The notes: a model not told the origin generated them from the sequence alone. A stretch of DNA of 64,000 bases from Noviherbaspirillum autotrophicum (GCF_000818395.1 NZ_JWJG01000028.1:3428303-3492302); one strand, 5' to 3'. Shown: positions 43,471-53,022, counted from the first letter of the stretch. Numbers and translations: made by a program.

Positions 43471-44360
43471 AATTCTTTCTCAAGCCGGCGCGGCGGCGCC
43501 GGGCGCCCGGCCGCGCGATGCGGGTCCAACTCGTACACGGTTTTGCCGCGCAGCTTGAACGCATCGGATACATACAGAAAATTTTCGGAGTGCCCTGCAA
43601 ACAGCAGCGCATCCGGCTTCATCAACGGCACAAAGCGCGACAGGATTTTGCTTTGCGTGGGCTTGTCGAAATAGATCATCACATTGCGGCAGAAGATCGC
43701 ATCGAACTGCCCCGAAATCGGCCAGCTGTCGGCCAGCAGATTCAATTGCTTGAATGTCACCATTTCGCGCAGTTCCGGCCGCACTCGCACCAGCCCTTCC
43801 TGCTGCCCCTTCCCCTTGAGGAAGAAGCGCTTGGCGCGTTCGGGCTGCATCTTGTCCAGTCGGTCGAGCGCATAGATGCCGCTGGAAGCCGTGTTGAGCA
43901 CGTTGGTGTCGATATCGGTGGCCACGATATGCGCCTGCGGCGTGAGCGTACCCAGCGCTTCGCACAGCGTCATCGCGATCGAATAAGGCTCTTCGCCGGT
44001 AGAGCTGGCGCAGCACCAGATCGAGATCGGCTCTTTCCTGTTGCGCACATGATCCGCAAGAATCGGAAAGTGATGAGCTTCGCGGAAAAAACTGGTCAGG
44101 TTGGTGGTGAGCGCATTGGTGAACGCTTCCCACTCGCTATCGTCGCCCTTGCTCTCCAGCGTGTCGAGATAAGCCTGAAAGGAGCGGATGCCGGTGGCGC
44201 GCAAGCGCCGGGCCAGCCGGCTATACACCATCTCCTGCTTGCTCTCAGCGAGCGCGATACCGGCCCGTTTATAAATCAGGCCCCTGACTCGTTCGAAGTC
44301 GCGAGCGGTGAACTCGAACTCCTTGATGGCATCCGATTTGTTTGGTCTCACTGAATTCAT
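43467..44360 (-). CDS. cheR: Chemoreceptor methyltransferase CheR
   Basis: CheR uses S-adenosylmethionine to methylate receptor glutamates. The 297-residue product has the N-terminal helical domain (FERVRGLIYKRAGI), the SAM-binding motif WCCASSTGEEPYSIAM, VATDIDTNVL and FCRNVMIYFD. The ATG at 44360 is chosen; a GTG at 44363 is adjacent and in frame. Both MCPs in this window end in a WEEF-type pentapeptide that can tether CheR. Opens cheR-cheD-cheB, cut off from the upstream MCP operon by a strong terminator. Confidence 0.96.
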   Translation of the reverse strand: MNSVRPNKSDAIKEFEFTARDFERVRGLIYKRAGIALAESKQEMVYSRLARRLRATGIRSFQAYLDTLESKGDDSEWEAFTNALTTNLTSFFREAHHFPILADHVRNRKEPISIWCCASSTGEEPYSIAMTLCEALGTLTPQAHIVATDIDTNVLNTASSGIYALDRLDKMQPERAKRFFLKGKGQQEGLVRVRPELREMVTFKQLNLLADSWPISGQFDAIFCRNVMIYFDKPTQSKILSRFVPLMKPDALLFAGHSENFLYVSDAFKLRGKTVYELDPHRAAGRPAPPRRLEKEL

Positions 44361-44515
44361 CACGCCGAACTACTTCCCCTGTTTCGCACTGCCCGCGGAC
44401 ACCTCGATGGCGTCCGTCGTCGCTTCCCTGTCCAGATCGTGCCATGCCTGGAATTATGATTCTCCTGATCATGACATCATCAAAAGAAAAGAACCCCATT
44501 ACCCTGCCTGTTAGG

Positions 44516-44547
44516 AAAAAGGCGTGCCTGTTCAAGCACGCCTTTTT
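44516..44547. terminator. Bidirectional terminator between MCP and cheR
   Basis: AAAAAGGCGTGC (44516-44527) and GCACGCCTTTTT (44536-44547) form a perfect 12-base inverted repeat with an 8-base loop. On the minus strand it ends the motA-...-MCP unit before cheR, so the che genes fall in two transcription units. Confidence 0.92.
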
Positions 44548-44581
44548 CACCTGCTTGCATCGTGGCTAACGCGCGTCGGAT

Positions 44582-46300
44582 TCAAAACTCTTCCCAGTCG
44601 TCCCCGCTGCCCGCCGGTGCGGCTTTCGGCCTGGCAGCCGGCGGCAACGCGGTACCACCGGCCGAGACACCGGAGCGGGCCGGAATCTTTGCCGGCGTCG
44701 CCGGGCGCGAAGGCGCGCTTGCGCTGCGCGCTGGAGCCAGGGCCAGCGACTGGGCGCCGTCCTTCAGCTTGAACACCGATACCGCCTGCGCCAGCGTCGC
44801 CGCCTGGCTCTGCATGCTTTCCGCCGCAGCCGCCGCTTCTTCCACCAGCGCCGCATTCTGCTGCGTCATTTCATCCATCTGGCTGATGGCGCGATTGACT
44901 TCTTCAATGCCGTTGCTCTGCTCGGCGCTCGCCGCCGCGATTTCACTCATGATGTCGGCCACATGCTTGACCGACGTGACGATCTCGTCCATGGTCTTGC
45001 CCGCCTCGTCAACCAGCTTGCCGCCCGCGTCGACCTTTTCCACCGAGTCCCCGATCAGCGACTTGATTTCCTTGGCCGCCCCCGCCGAACGCTGCGCCAG
45101 GTTGCGCACCTCGGCCGCCACGACCGCGAAGCCGCGTCCCTGCTCTCCCGCACGCGCCGCTTCCACCGCCGCATTCAGCGCCAGGATGTTGGTCTGGAAC
45201 GCGATGCCGTCGATGACGCCGATGATATCGACGATCTTGCGCGAGCTTTCCTTGATCGAGCCCATCGTTTCGACCACCTGCCCCACCACCCGGCCGCCCT
45301 TGAGCGCGTAGTCGGAGGCCGACACCACCAGCTGGTTGGCCTGGCGTGCGTTTTCCGCGTTCTGGCGCACGGTCGAAGTCAGTTCTTCCATCGACGACGC
45401 CGTCTCTTCCAGCGAACTGGCCTGCGACTCGGTGCGCGCCGACAGGTCCGCATTGCCGGTGGCGATCTCGCGCGAAGCCACATTGATCGTTTCGGTGCCC
45501 TGCCGCACTTGGCCAATGGTATGAACCAGGCTGTCAGTCATGTCTTTCAGCGCCTGCAGCAATTGCCCGGTCTCATCCGATGAGCGCACTTCGATCCGCT
45601 GAGTGAGATCACCCGCCGCAACGCTCTTGGCAACGCGCACCGCTTCATTCAGGGGAGCCGAAATTGCGCGGATCAACCACATCCCGACGAACCCAGCCAT
45701 CGCCAGCCCAAACAGGATGGCCGCAATCGACATGGCGCGCACAGTGAAGTAAACGCTCTGACTATGCTCGAACTCGCTTTTCGCCACGTTCTGCTGCAGC
45801 CTGACGAGTTCGTCAAAGCTCACCTGCATGGGGGCGTAGTACTGCGCCATCGGCCCCTGCATGACTTCCATCGTCATTTGCACGTTGTTGGAACGCTGCG
45901 CATTGATGGCCGGGCGCAGCCCTTCGGCGATGAACTTCTTGTAGTTCTCGTTGAATCTGTCGGCAAGCTTTCTCTCATCGGCAGTCAACGGCCCGGACAG
46001 ATAGGATTCCCACGTCTTGTCTATTTCGACGATACGCTTTTCGGCCTCTTCCATCTTCTTGACGACGACGATCGGATCGCCGTTCATCGTCTCCGCAATC
46101 GCCATGCGATCGCTATCGATGGCGCGCGCGACAAAATCGAGCTTACCCATTGGCACTAGCCGCGTCTCGTACATCGTCTTGAGCGAGGCATTGGCGGAAT
46201 GCAGGCTGGTCAGGCCGATAATGCCGCCGCTCACAAGCAGCATCGACAAGAAACCAATTACGAAAACCAGGCGCGACTTAATCGTCAGATTTCTGAACAT
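44582..46300 (-). CDS. Methyl-accepting chemotaxis protein (Tar/Tsr class), cheW-linked
   Basis: A 572-residue transmembrane chemoreceptor. N-terminal helix (about 9-31), periplasmic four-helix-bundle ligand domain (about 32-188), second helix (about 190-212), HAMP, and the cytoplasmic signalling domain with the hairpin tip [20 protein letters not shown]-type sequence (quoted: [17 protein letters not shown]) and [17 protein letters not shown]. It ends DDWEEF, a CheR/CheB-tethering pentapeptide. The start at 46300 follows GGAGGAG; longer in-frame codons upstream lack a site. The ligand cannot be predicted. Downstream of cheW in the motA operon. Confidence 0.93.
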   Translation of the reverse strand: MFRNLTIKSRLVFVIGFLSMLLVSGGIIGLTSLHSANASLKTMYETRLVPMGKLDFVARAIDSDRMAIAETMNGDPIVVVKKMEEAEKRIVEIDKTWESYLSGPLTADERKLADRFNENYKKFIAEGLRPAINAQRSNNVQMTMEVMQGPMAQYYAPMQVSFDELVRLQQNVAKSEFEHSQSVYFTVRAMSIAAILFGLAMAGFVGMWLIRAISAPLNEAVRVAKSVAAGDLTQRIEVRSSDETGQLLQALKDMTDSLVHTIGQVRQGTETINVASREIATGNADLSARTESQASSLEETASSMEELTSTVRQNAENARQANQLVVSASDYALKGGRVVGQVVETMGSIKESSRKIVDIIGVIDGIAFQTNILALNAAVEAARAGEQGRGFAVVAAEVRNLAQRSAGAAKEIKSLIGDSVEKVDAGGKLVDEAGKTMDEIVTSVKHVADIMSEIAAASAEQSNGIEEVNRAISQMDEMTQQNAALVEEAAAAAESMQSQAATLAQAVSVFKLKDGAQSLALAPARSASAPSRPATPAKIPARSGVSAGGTALPPAARPKAAPAGSGDDWEEF

Positions 46301-46416
46301 TTGTCTCCTCCTCCCGCCGCAGTCAGATCGCCGGCACATGCCGGCATTCCCTGCAGCGCTGCTAATCGTTGTTATCGCCGCAGCGTGTTTCCGCTGCTTT
46401 TATGGCGTGGATGTTC

Positions 46417-46929
46417 TTATGCAGCGAGCTTGTCGATCAGTCCCATCTCGGCGCTCGACATGAGCTGGTCGATATCGACCAGAATCAGCATGCGCTGATC
46501 GACGGTGCCCAGGCCGATCAGGTAATCGGTATTGAGCGCCGTGCCCATTTCCGGCGCCGGCTTGATCTGCTCCGGCGAGAGGGTGATCACGTCAGAGACG
46601 CTGTCGACCACCATGCCGACCACGCGCCCGCCGATGTTGAGGATGATCACCACGGTGAACTGGTCGTAGGTCGGCGTGCCGAGGTTGAACTTGATGCGCA
46701 TGTCGACGATCGGCACGATAATGCCGCGCAGGTTCACCACGCCCTTGATGAATTCGGGTGCGTTGGCAATGCGCGTGACAGTTTCGTAGCCGCGGATTTC
46801 CTGCACCTTCAGAATGTCGATTCCATACTCTTCCTTGCCCAGGGTGAAGGCGAGAAATTCCTGGCCGGCGACGTCACGATCGGATTTTTCGCCGGGTGCC
46901 GAAGTATTGATTTGCGCTGCTTGCATCAT
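46417..46929 (-). CDS. cheW: Chemotaxis coupling protein CheW
   Basis: CheW joins receptors to CheA. The 170-residue product has the CheW domain: [22 protein letters not shown] (quoted as [13 protein letters not shown]), the conserved [15 protein letters not shown] and [12 protein letters not shown]. The first of two adjacent ATGs (46929) is used because AAGGA lies seven bases ahead. It lies 13 bases after cheA and 116 bases before the MCP. Confidence 0.96.
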   Translation of the reverse strand: MMQAAQINTSAPGEKSDRDVAGQEFLAFTLGKEEYGIDILKVQEIRGYETVTRIANAPEFIKGVVNLRGIIVPIVDMRIKFNLGTPTYDQFTVVIILNIGGRVVGMVVDSVSDVITLSPEQIKPAPEMGTALNTDYLIGLGTVDQRMLILVDIDQLMSSAEMGLIDKLAA

Positions 46930-46942
46930 GTCGTTGTCCTTA

Positions 46943-49135
46943 TCAGGAATAAATGGATTCGTCGCTGAGCTGCCGGCTCGAACGCAATAGCGCAGCGACG
47001 TCAATAATCAGGGCGACGCCGCCGTCGCCCAGAATCGTGGCACCGGAAATGCCGGCGACCTTGCGGTAATTCGATTCCAGGTTTTTCACGACCACCTGTT
47101 GCTGCCCCACGAGGTCGTCGATGAACAGTGCCGCCTTCTTTCCGTCTGACTCGAGGATGACGACGATGCCTTGCGACGGGTCGGTGAAGCGCGGCTCGAT
47201 GCCGAACATCTGGTACAGGGGGATCAGCGGCAGGTACTCGCCGCGCACCTTGATCACGCGCCCTTGGCCGGTGATTTCCTTGACATCGGATGGATCGGGC
47301 TGCAGCGATTCGACCACATAGCCCAGTGGCAGAATGTAGATTTCCTCGCCCACCTTGATCGACATGCCATCGAGGATTGCCAGCGTGAGCGGCAGGGAGA
47401 TCGATATCGTTGTGCCGAAACCCTTGGCCGAACGGATGTCGACCACGCCGCCCATCGCGGTGATGTTGCGCTTGACGACGTCCATGCCGACACCGCGCCC
47501 GGACACATCCGTGACCACTTCGGCGGTTGAAAAGCCTGGCGCAAAAATCAATTGCCAGACGTCGGAGTCGGACATGGAATCCGATACGGCCAGTCCCTTT
47601 TCCTTCGCCTTGGCCAGAATTTTTTCGCGGTTCAGTCCGCCGCCGTCGTCGGTGACTTCGATGATGATGTTGCCGCCCTGATGCGCCGCAGATAGCGACA
47701 GCTTGCCCATTTCGCTCTTGCCTGCAGCCAGACGCACGTCCGGCATTTCGATGCCGTGATCGATGCTGTTGCGCACCAGGTGTGTCAGCGGGTCCACAAT
47801 GCGCTCGATCAATCCCTTGTCGAGTTCGGTTGCCGCGCCGTGCGTGACGAATTCGATGCGCTTGCCGAGCTTGGTCGCCAGGTCGCGCACCATGCGTGGA
47901 AAACGAGAAAACACATAATCCATCGGCATCATGCGAATCGACATCACGGCTTCCTGCAAGTCGCGCGTATTGCGGGTGAGCTGGCTGACGCTGTTGAGCA
48001 GGCGTTCGTGAATCATCGGGTCGAGCGAACCGGTACGCTGCTCGATCATGGCTTGGGTGATGACCAGTTCGCCGACCAGGTTGATCAGCTGATCCACTTT
48101 TTCAATCCCGACCCGGATCGACGTCGATTCCGAATTGTGGGCATTCTTGTCAGCGATCCTAGGGGTTGCCTTCTTCTCCGCCGCCGCATTGCTTGCCGCG
48201 TCATGCCCATGCGCCGACGCTACCGCAGTCACATCCTGCGGCGTTGCCTTGGCCGCGGCTTCTTTCGCCTCGCGGGCTTCCTTCATCACCGGCGTCTCGA
48301 ATCCGTCGAAAAATCCGTAGCCCTGCCGTTCTTCCTGCGCCGACTTCTCGGCAGCCAGCTGTTCGGAGGTCGGCTCCAGCGGCTCGAAAAAACCGTATCC
48401 CTGCGCCTCTTCCTGCGCCGCCTTCAATTCGGCGGCCGTCATCACGCGCGGCATCTCTTGCTCGGAAATCTTCAGGTCCTTCGGGTCCAGGATAAACGAG
48501 CAGATCGCGACGATATCGTCGGCACTCGCATGACCGGCCAGCGTGAACACGACGCGGCCGTCGTCCAGAAGTGCCTTGCTGATCTGCCCCAGCAGACCCA
48601 GCTCTGCCATCAGCGCCTCGACGTCGCGCTCCGATGCGGGCGGCAGCTCGATCCGGAACTGGCGTAGGCCATCCGCGGCCACGACGGGCGCGGCTTCCGC
48701 TTTCGGCGCCAGCTCGATCGACGCGGTCGGAGCCGCCTTCGCCACCTCTCCCTGGGACAGCGACAGCAGCATCATCCGCGCATCGGCAACCGCTTCCTGA
48801 TCGACCGGCGTCTGCAGTCGATGGCCGTCCAGCTGCATCTTGAGCACGTCCTTGGCGACCAGGAACGCGTCGACATGTTCCGCCGACAGCGCCATTTCTC
48901 CCTTGCGGATCTTGTCGAGCAAAGATTCCAGGACGTGCGTCACATCGATCAGGTCGGTCAGGCCGAAAGTGCCGGCACCGCCCTTGATGGAATGCGCAGC
49001 CCGGAAGATGGCGTTGAGATCCTCCGGGTCGGGCGACGCTACGTCGATCGCCAGCAGCAGCTTTTCCATTTCGGCGAGAAGTTCCTCGGTTTCGTCAAAG
49101 AACACCTGGAAGAACTGACTCATATCGATGGTCAT
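46943..49135 (-). CDS. cheA: Chemotaxis histidine kinase CheA
   Basis: The 730-residue core kinase. Seen in order: P1/HPt domain with phospho-His48 ([14 protein letters not shown]), a P2-like region (about 155-225), a linker, P3 dimerisation (about 338-400), the P4 ATPase with N box [11 protein letters not shown] (453-463), G1 VTDDGGGLN (494-502) and G2 [10 protein letters not shown] (545-554), and the P5 CheW-like domain (about 595-720). The linker holds two copies of the motif QGYGFF (245-250 and 271-276), an odd feature that could be a binding site. Fourteen bases before cheW. Confidence 0.97.
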   Translation of the reverse strand: MTIDMSQFFQVFFDETEELLAEMEKLLLAIDVASPDPEDLNAIFRAAHSIKGGAGTFGLTDLIDVTHVLESLLDKIRKGEMALSAEHVDAFLVAKDVLKMQLDGHRLQTPVDQEAVADARMMLLSLSQGEVAKAAPTASIELAPKAEAAPVVAADGLRQFRIELPPASERDVEALMAELGLLGQISKALLDDGRVVFTLAGHASADDIVAICSFILDPKDLKISEQEMPRVMTAAELKAAQEEAQGYGFFEPLEPTSEQLAAEKSAQEERQGYGFFDGFETPVMKEAREAKEAAAKATPQDVTAVASAHGHDAASNAAAEKKATPRIADKNAHNSESTSIRVGIEKVDQLINLVGELVITQAMIEQRTGSLDPMIHERLLNSVSQLTRNTRDLQEAVMSIRMMPMDYVFSRFPRMVRDLATKLGKRIEFVTHGAATELDKGLIERIVDPLTHLVRNSIDHGIEMPDVRLAAGKSEMGKLSLSAAHQGGNIIIEVTDDGGGLNREKILAKAKEKGLAVSDSMSDSDVWQLIFAPGFSTAEVVTDVSGRGVGMDVVKRNITAMGGVVDIRSAKGFGTTISISLPLTLAILDGMSIKVGEEIYILPLGYVVESLQPDPSDVKEITGQGRVIKVRGEYLPLIPLYQMFGIEPRFTDPSQGIVVILESDGKKAALFIDDLVGQQQVVVKNLESNYRKVAGISGATILGDGGVALIIDVAALLRSSRQLSDESIYS

Positions 49136-49190
49136 AACACCCTCTACGCTCTACATGTTTCTTATGATGGTTTTTCGCGTCTTGCCTGTG

Positions 49191-49556
49191 CTATCCGATG
49201 ACCTTCTTGACCACTTCCGTCAGGCGCTGCGGATCGAACGGCTTGACCAGCCATCCGTTGGCGCCGGCGGCACGGCCTTTCGACTTCATCTCGTCGCTCG
49301 ACTCCGTGGTCAGCATCAGGATCGGCACCTTCTGGTACGTCGGCAGCCCGCGCAGCGAACGGATCAGGGTCAGGCCATCCATGCGCGGCATGTTCTGGTC
49401 GGTCAGGACCAGGTCGAACACCTGCGTGCGGGCCTTGTCCAGGCCGTCCTGTCCATCCACGGCCTCCGTGACCTGGTAGCCAGCGGCCCTCAGGCTGAAC
49501 ACCACCATTTGCCGTAGCGAGCCCGAGTCGTCCACCGCCAATATCGTTTTTGCCAT
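49191..49556 (-). CDS. cheY: Chemotaxis response regulator CheY (cheA-linked)
   Basis: A 121-residue single receiver. Asp9/Asp10 (ILAVDDSGSLRQ), phospho-acceptor Asp53 (LVLTDQNMPRMDGL), Thr in MLTTESSD and Lys in GWLVKPFDP are present. It differs in the FliM-facing surface from the cheZ-linked CheY and may be a phosphate sink or signal another target; that is inference. The ATG at 49556 follows GGGAG; a longer reading to 49676 would overlap the upstream gene. Sits between the CheZ-like gene and cheA. Confidence 0.94.
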   Translation of the reverse strand: MAKTILAVDDSGSLRQMVVFSLRAAGYQVTEAVDGQDGLDKARTQVFDLVLTDQNMPRMDGLTLIRSLRGLPTYQKVPILMLTTESSDEMKSKGRAAGANGWLVKPFDPQRLTEVVKKVIG

Positions 49557-49621
49557 CTTTCTAACTCCCGCTATTTCCGTTTTCCGGGCCTGCAGCCCGT
49601 TTTCCTGATTTTTGATTCCGG

Positions 49622-50167
49622 TTAAAACAACTCGACGTCGCCGCTTTCCATGTGAGTCTGGCAAACCGCCTTCCACAACGCGCTTTCCAGCTTGACGCTC
49701 TGTTCTTCCAGCACCGTGTTGATGCCTTTCAGTGTCGCGACAATCTCTTCGCCGGAGTTTTCCGATATGCCGGAACTGCCGGAACCGACCCCACTCAACA
49801 CCTCGCGCAAGCCGATCACGCGTGTTACGGTGCGGCCGATCAATTGACTCGTCATATCCTGAAACTGCAGCCCGGTGACCGCCGCATTCACGTGCTGGCT
49901 GATCTCGCCCTGCTTGGCCTTGAGCTTTTCCGCAATCTCGGGGGTGGGTTTGGTACCGGACAGCAGCAGGTCGATCATCTCTTGCTGCGCTGTGACGGCT
50001 TCGTGAATTGCCATGAAGCTGGCGCCAAGCTTGCTGATGGCTTCGCCCAGCAGAATGCTGGTCTGCACCAGGTCAGTCTCGACTTCCGTCAGGTGTTGCG
50101 TCCCATGATCCGACAAGTTGGATAACAGGTGCTTTACCTGAGACCCCAACATTTTTTCTCTTGTCAT
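49622..50167 (-). CDS. CheZ-like helical chemotaxis protein
   Basis: A 181-residue helical protein in the mot-che operon. The segment LQFQDMTSQLIGRTVTRV strongly resembles the catalytic helix of CheZ (compare AQDFQDLTGQVIKKV in the true CheZ here), including the FQDxT core with Asp and the Gln position, so CheY phosphatase activity is plausible. It lacks the CheZ tail; instead it ends SGDVELF, identical to the CheD tail. The ATG at 50167 (MTREKMLGS) has AGGA at a good distance; GTG at 50185 is an alternative. No established gene name is assigned. Confidence 0.75.
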   Translation of the reverse strand: MTREKMLGSQVKHLLSNLSDHGTQHLTEVETDLVQTSILLGEAISKLGASFMAIHEAVTAQQEMIDLLLSGTKPTPEIAEKLKAKQGEISQHVNAAVTGLQFQDMTSQLIGRTVTRVIGLREVLSGVGSGSSGISENSGEEIVATLKGINTVLEEQSVKLESALWKAVCQTHMESGDVELF

Positions 50168-50218
50168 GAAATTATCCTGTCCCACCCTCTCGTTGACTCG
50201 ATCACGGGCCGAGTTTGC

Positions 50219-51163
50219 TCACTGAGCCGCTGCGCCGACCACTTCCTGCCGGGCCTGCGCCTCGTTAGTGACTTCCACCGACCCGCCATCCTTCGATGCG
50301 GATTCTTCCGCCTTTTTATTCATCACAATGATGCTGATGCGCCTGTTGATCGGATTGAACGGATCGGCCTTGTCGAACAACACCGCCGACGACAATCCGA
50401 CCACGCGCAGCACCTTGGCTTCGTCCATACCGCCGGCAATGAGCGCGCGGCGCGATGCATTGGCGCGGTCGGCCGACAGTTCCCAGTTGCTGTAGCCCTT
50501 TTCACCGCTCGCATACGGCGTGGCATCGGTATGGCCGGACAGGCTGATCCGGTTCGGCACATCGTTGAGCGCTCGCCCGATCTCGAACAGGATATCTTTG
50601 GTGTAGGGCTGCAGCTCGGCCTTGGCCAGGGCGAACATGGGTCTATTCTGCTCGTCGACGATCTGGATGCGCAAGCCTTCCGTCGTGATATCGAGCAGCA
50701 GCTGATTCTTGAACTGCTTGAGTGCCGGCCGGGCGTCGATCGCGGCTTCGATTTTCTGCTTGAGCGCTTTCAGGCGATTGAGTTCTGCACGCGCCATTTC
50801 GGCCTGTACCGCTGCGGTATCGCTCTTCGAGGTGTACAGTCGCTTCGGCCCCGGATCCAGGTCGCTCTTCGTGACCTGCCCCACCTTGCGCGTCAGGTCG
50901 CGGCCGCCACCCTGGATCACGCTGGAGCTGTCGCCGCTGCCCGAGCCGCCGGCCATGGCTACCTTGAGCGGCGTCTTGAAGTACTCGGCGATCCCCTGCA
51001 GGTCGCCCTTGGTGGTCGAGCCAAGCAACCACATCAGCAAAAAGAACGCCATCATCGCCGTGACGAAGTCGGCATAGGCGATCTTCCATGCGCCGCCATG
51101 ATGGCCGCCGCTGGTCTTGTTCACCTTTTTTACGATGACTGGCCGTAGCCCTTCGTCTGCCAT
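50219..51163 (-). CDS. motB: Flagellar stator protein MotB
   Basis: A 314-residue stator subunit: N-terminal membrane helix with the proton-carrying Asp32 (KIAYADFVTAMMAFFLLMW), linker, and the OmpA-like peptidoglycan-binding C-domain (about 165-285; SGHTDATPYASG, NWELSADRANASRR, VGLSSAVLFD). Residue numbering matches E. coli MotB. With MotA it forms the H+-driven stator. Followed within 51 bases by the CheZ-like gene in a class III operon. Confidence 0.96.
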   Translation of the reverse strand: MADEGLRPVIVKKVNKTSGGHHGGAWKIAYADFVTAMMAFFLLMWLLGSTTKGDLQGIAEYFKTPLKVAMAGGSGSGDSSSVIQGGGRDLTRKVGQVTKSDLDPGPKRLYTSKSDTAAVQAEMARAELNRLKALKQKIEAAIDARPALKQFKNQLLLDITTEGLRIQIVDEQNRPMFALAKAELQPYTKDILFEIGRALNDVPNRISLSGHTDATPYASGEKGYSNWELSADRANASRRALIAGGMDEAKVLRVVGLSSAVLFDKADPFNPINRRISIIVMNKKAEESASKDGGSVEVTNEAQARQEVVGAAAQ

Positions 51164-51201
51164 ATCGACTTCCGCGTTGTGTTGACTTGTTTTGGCTGTG
51201 C

Positions 51202-52062
51202 TTACTTCGATTTGGATTGCTTGATGTGCTCTTCCAGCTCGGTGAACGAAGGCCGCTCGGTGGAGAACAGTACCTTGCGCCCGAATTCGACGGCCAGCGC
51301 GGGCGCATAGCCGTTCAGGCTAGCCAACAGCGTCACCTTGACGCACTCGAGCATCTTCGACGATTCGTGCAGCTTCTGCTCCAGCAAGGTCGACAGCGGG
51401 CCGATGAAACCGTATGCCAGCAAAATGCCCAGGAAGGTACCGACCAGCGCGTGCGCAATCAGGATGCCGAGCTCGGCCGGAGGCAGGCCGACCGACTCCA
51501 TGGTGTGCACCACGCCCATCACCGCAGCCACGATACCGAACGCCGGCATTGCGTCCCCCAGCTTGGCGACCGCATGCACCGGCACTTCGCCTTCGGCATG
51601 GTGCGTCTGGATCTCGTTATCCATCAGGTTCTCGATCTGGAACGCATCCATGTTCCCTGACACCATCAGGCGCAGATAGTCGGTCAAGAACTCGATCACG
51701 TGGTGGTCGTGCAGAATGCCTGGATATTTGCTGAAGATCGGGCTTTCCTCCGGCGCATCGATATCGCCTTCGATCGACATCAAGCCTTCCTTGCGTACCT
51801 TGCTCAGCAATTCGAACAGCAGCGTCATCAGCTCCATGTAAAGCGCTTTGGTGTACTTCGAGCCTTTCAGGGTGGTAGGCAGTGCCTTGAGCGTGGCCTT
51901 GATCGCCTTCCCGTTGTTCCCAACGAAAAACGCACCCGCCGCCGCGCCGCCGATCATGAGCAGCTCGACTGGCTGAACAAGCGCAGCAAGATGCCCGCCC
52001 GCGAGCGCAAAGCCGCCGAACACGGCGCCCGTCACGATGAGATATCCGAGAATGACTAACAA
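51202..52062 (-). CDS. motA: Flagellar stator protein MotA
   Basis: A 286-residue proton-channel subunit with four membrane helices (about 2-22, 34-50, 170-192, 202-224) and the charged cytoplasmic loop that touches FliG. Motifs: LVILGYLIVTGAVFGGFA, MPAFGIVAAVMGVVHTMES (as GIVAAVMGVVHTM), and LAYGFIGPLSTLL. First gene of motA-motB-cheZ-like-cheY-cheA-cheW-MCP, expressed from a sigma-28 promoter about 130 bases upstream. Confidence 0.97.
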   Translation of the reverse strand: MLVILGYLIVTGAVFGGFALAGGHLAALVQPVELLMIGGAAAGAFFVGNNGKAIKATLKALPTTLKGSKYTKALYMELMTLLFELLSKVRKEGLMSIEGDIDAPEESPIFSKYPGILHDHHVIEFLTDYLRLMVSGNMDAFQIENLMDNEIQTHHAEGEVPVHAVAKLGDAMPAFGIVAAVMGVVHTMESVGLPPAELGILIAHALVGTFLGILLAYGFIGPLSTLLEQKLHESSKMLECVKVTLLASLNGYAPALAVEFGRKVLFSTERPSFTELEEHIKQSKSK

Positions 52063-52192
52063 GGGTGATGCTCCGCTCTCAATTGATGGACTGCAGACCG
52101 CAGCCGGATTTTTTACCTGTACTCGTCAGAATAACAACTAGTCCGCTCAGGCAAATGCTCGAACAGATACCTGAAAGACGGCTTTCACTTTA

Positions 52193-52219
52193 ATTACGGC
52201 GCGCACGCAGAAAACTTGA
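52193..52219 (-). promoter_or_regulatory. Sigma-28 (FliA) promoter of the motA-che operon
   Basis: On the minus strand TCAAGTTT (52219-52212), an 11-base spacer and GCCGTAAT (52200-52193). The -35 matches 7 of 8; the -10 keeps GCCG. It stands between the methyltransferase stop (52255) and motA (52062), leaving a leader of roughly 120 bases. Confidence 0.78.
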
Positions 52220-52254
52220 CGGCGCACCGCCCACAATTTTATCGACCTGCCTTA

Positions 52255-53022
52255 CTACATATGCCAGCCACATAGAAGCGGCCCACCCTCGGTCGGCGCC
52301 ATCGTCAGATGCGACGCCACACCCGGTATTGCAAACTCGTAGCTCAGCAACAGCGCCCCGGAGCGCATTTCAGCGCGCGCCTTGCGCCATAGCGCCGGCA
52401 TGGCCGCCGGCGATAAATAGGCAAATACGACGTCGTATTGTGAGAAATCGACGCGTTCATAGTCGCCACGCACAAAGCGCGCGCCAGTTGGCGATACTTT
52501 GGCGCGCAGCGCGCTGATCAGCCATGGCAATGGCGCGATCTCGATTCCCGTGAATACGCTGTCGGGCCGGGTGCGCGCAAGATGCAGGACCAGGCCACCC
52601 AAGCCGCTGCCAATATCGGCGAACTGGACTGGCCGGCCTGGCGGCAGCAAGGCGGCAACCGTCTTCCAGGCGGCCGGATTGGATGGATAAAACGGAACCT
52701 GTGTGCGGAACGTGCTCCAGTACAGCGCAAGCAGCGCGACGAACACGGCAAGGAAAATAGCCGGCGGAAGCTGCAGCGCCAGCATCGCGACCAGCGCCAA
52801 TGGGAAGGCCGCCTGGATGGCGAGCCACCAGGGAGCAAGGCGGAACATGCGCGAAAGCAACGCCGCAATCACTCCCTGCAGCAGCGCGGCAACGGCGACC
52901 GTCACCTGACGGCCCGACAGCAGCGGCGCGACGGCAGCAAGCGCCAGCACGAATGCGAATGCCAAAATCTGGATCGATGCCGCCCGCATTGCAGGGGCGC
53001 GCAGAATCGTTTTGCGGCTCAT
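52255..53022 (-). CDS. Membrane-anchored class I SAM-dependent methyltransferase
   Basis: A 255-residue protein of uncertain role. The N-terminal 105 residues are strongly hydrophobic with about four predicted helices (roughly 15-35, 38-58, 63-81, 84-103). The C-terminal half is a Rossmann-type methyltransferase: motif I ADIGSGLGGLVLHLA at about 134-148, acidic TGIEIAPLP after the second strand, and GDYERVDFSQYDVVFAYL as motif II. Substrate unknown. It sits directly after flhC and before motA, in a motility regulatory locus, so flagellin, receptor, lipid or small-molecule methylation are all open. Ribosome site is weak. Confidence 0.75.
   Translation of the reverse strand: MSRKTILRAPAMRAASIQILAFAFVLALAAVAPLLSGRQVTVAVAALLQGVIAALLSRMFRLAPWWLAIQAAFPLALVAMLALQLPPAIFLAVFVALLALYWSTFRTQVPFYPSNPAAWKTVAALLPPGRPVQFADIGSGLGGLVLHLARTRPDSVFTGIEIAPLPWLISALRAKVSPTGARFVRGDYERVDFSQYDVVFAYLSPAAMPALWRKARAEMRSGALLLSYEFAIPGVASHLTMAPTEGGPLLCGWHM

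Noticed and set aside
46380-46404. GCAGCG/CGCTGC hairpin with TTTTA between cheW and the MCP
   Set aside because: The T run is on the plus strand, where no gene ends. On the minus strand there is no T run, so it is not a terminator of cheW.
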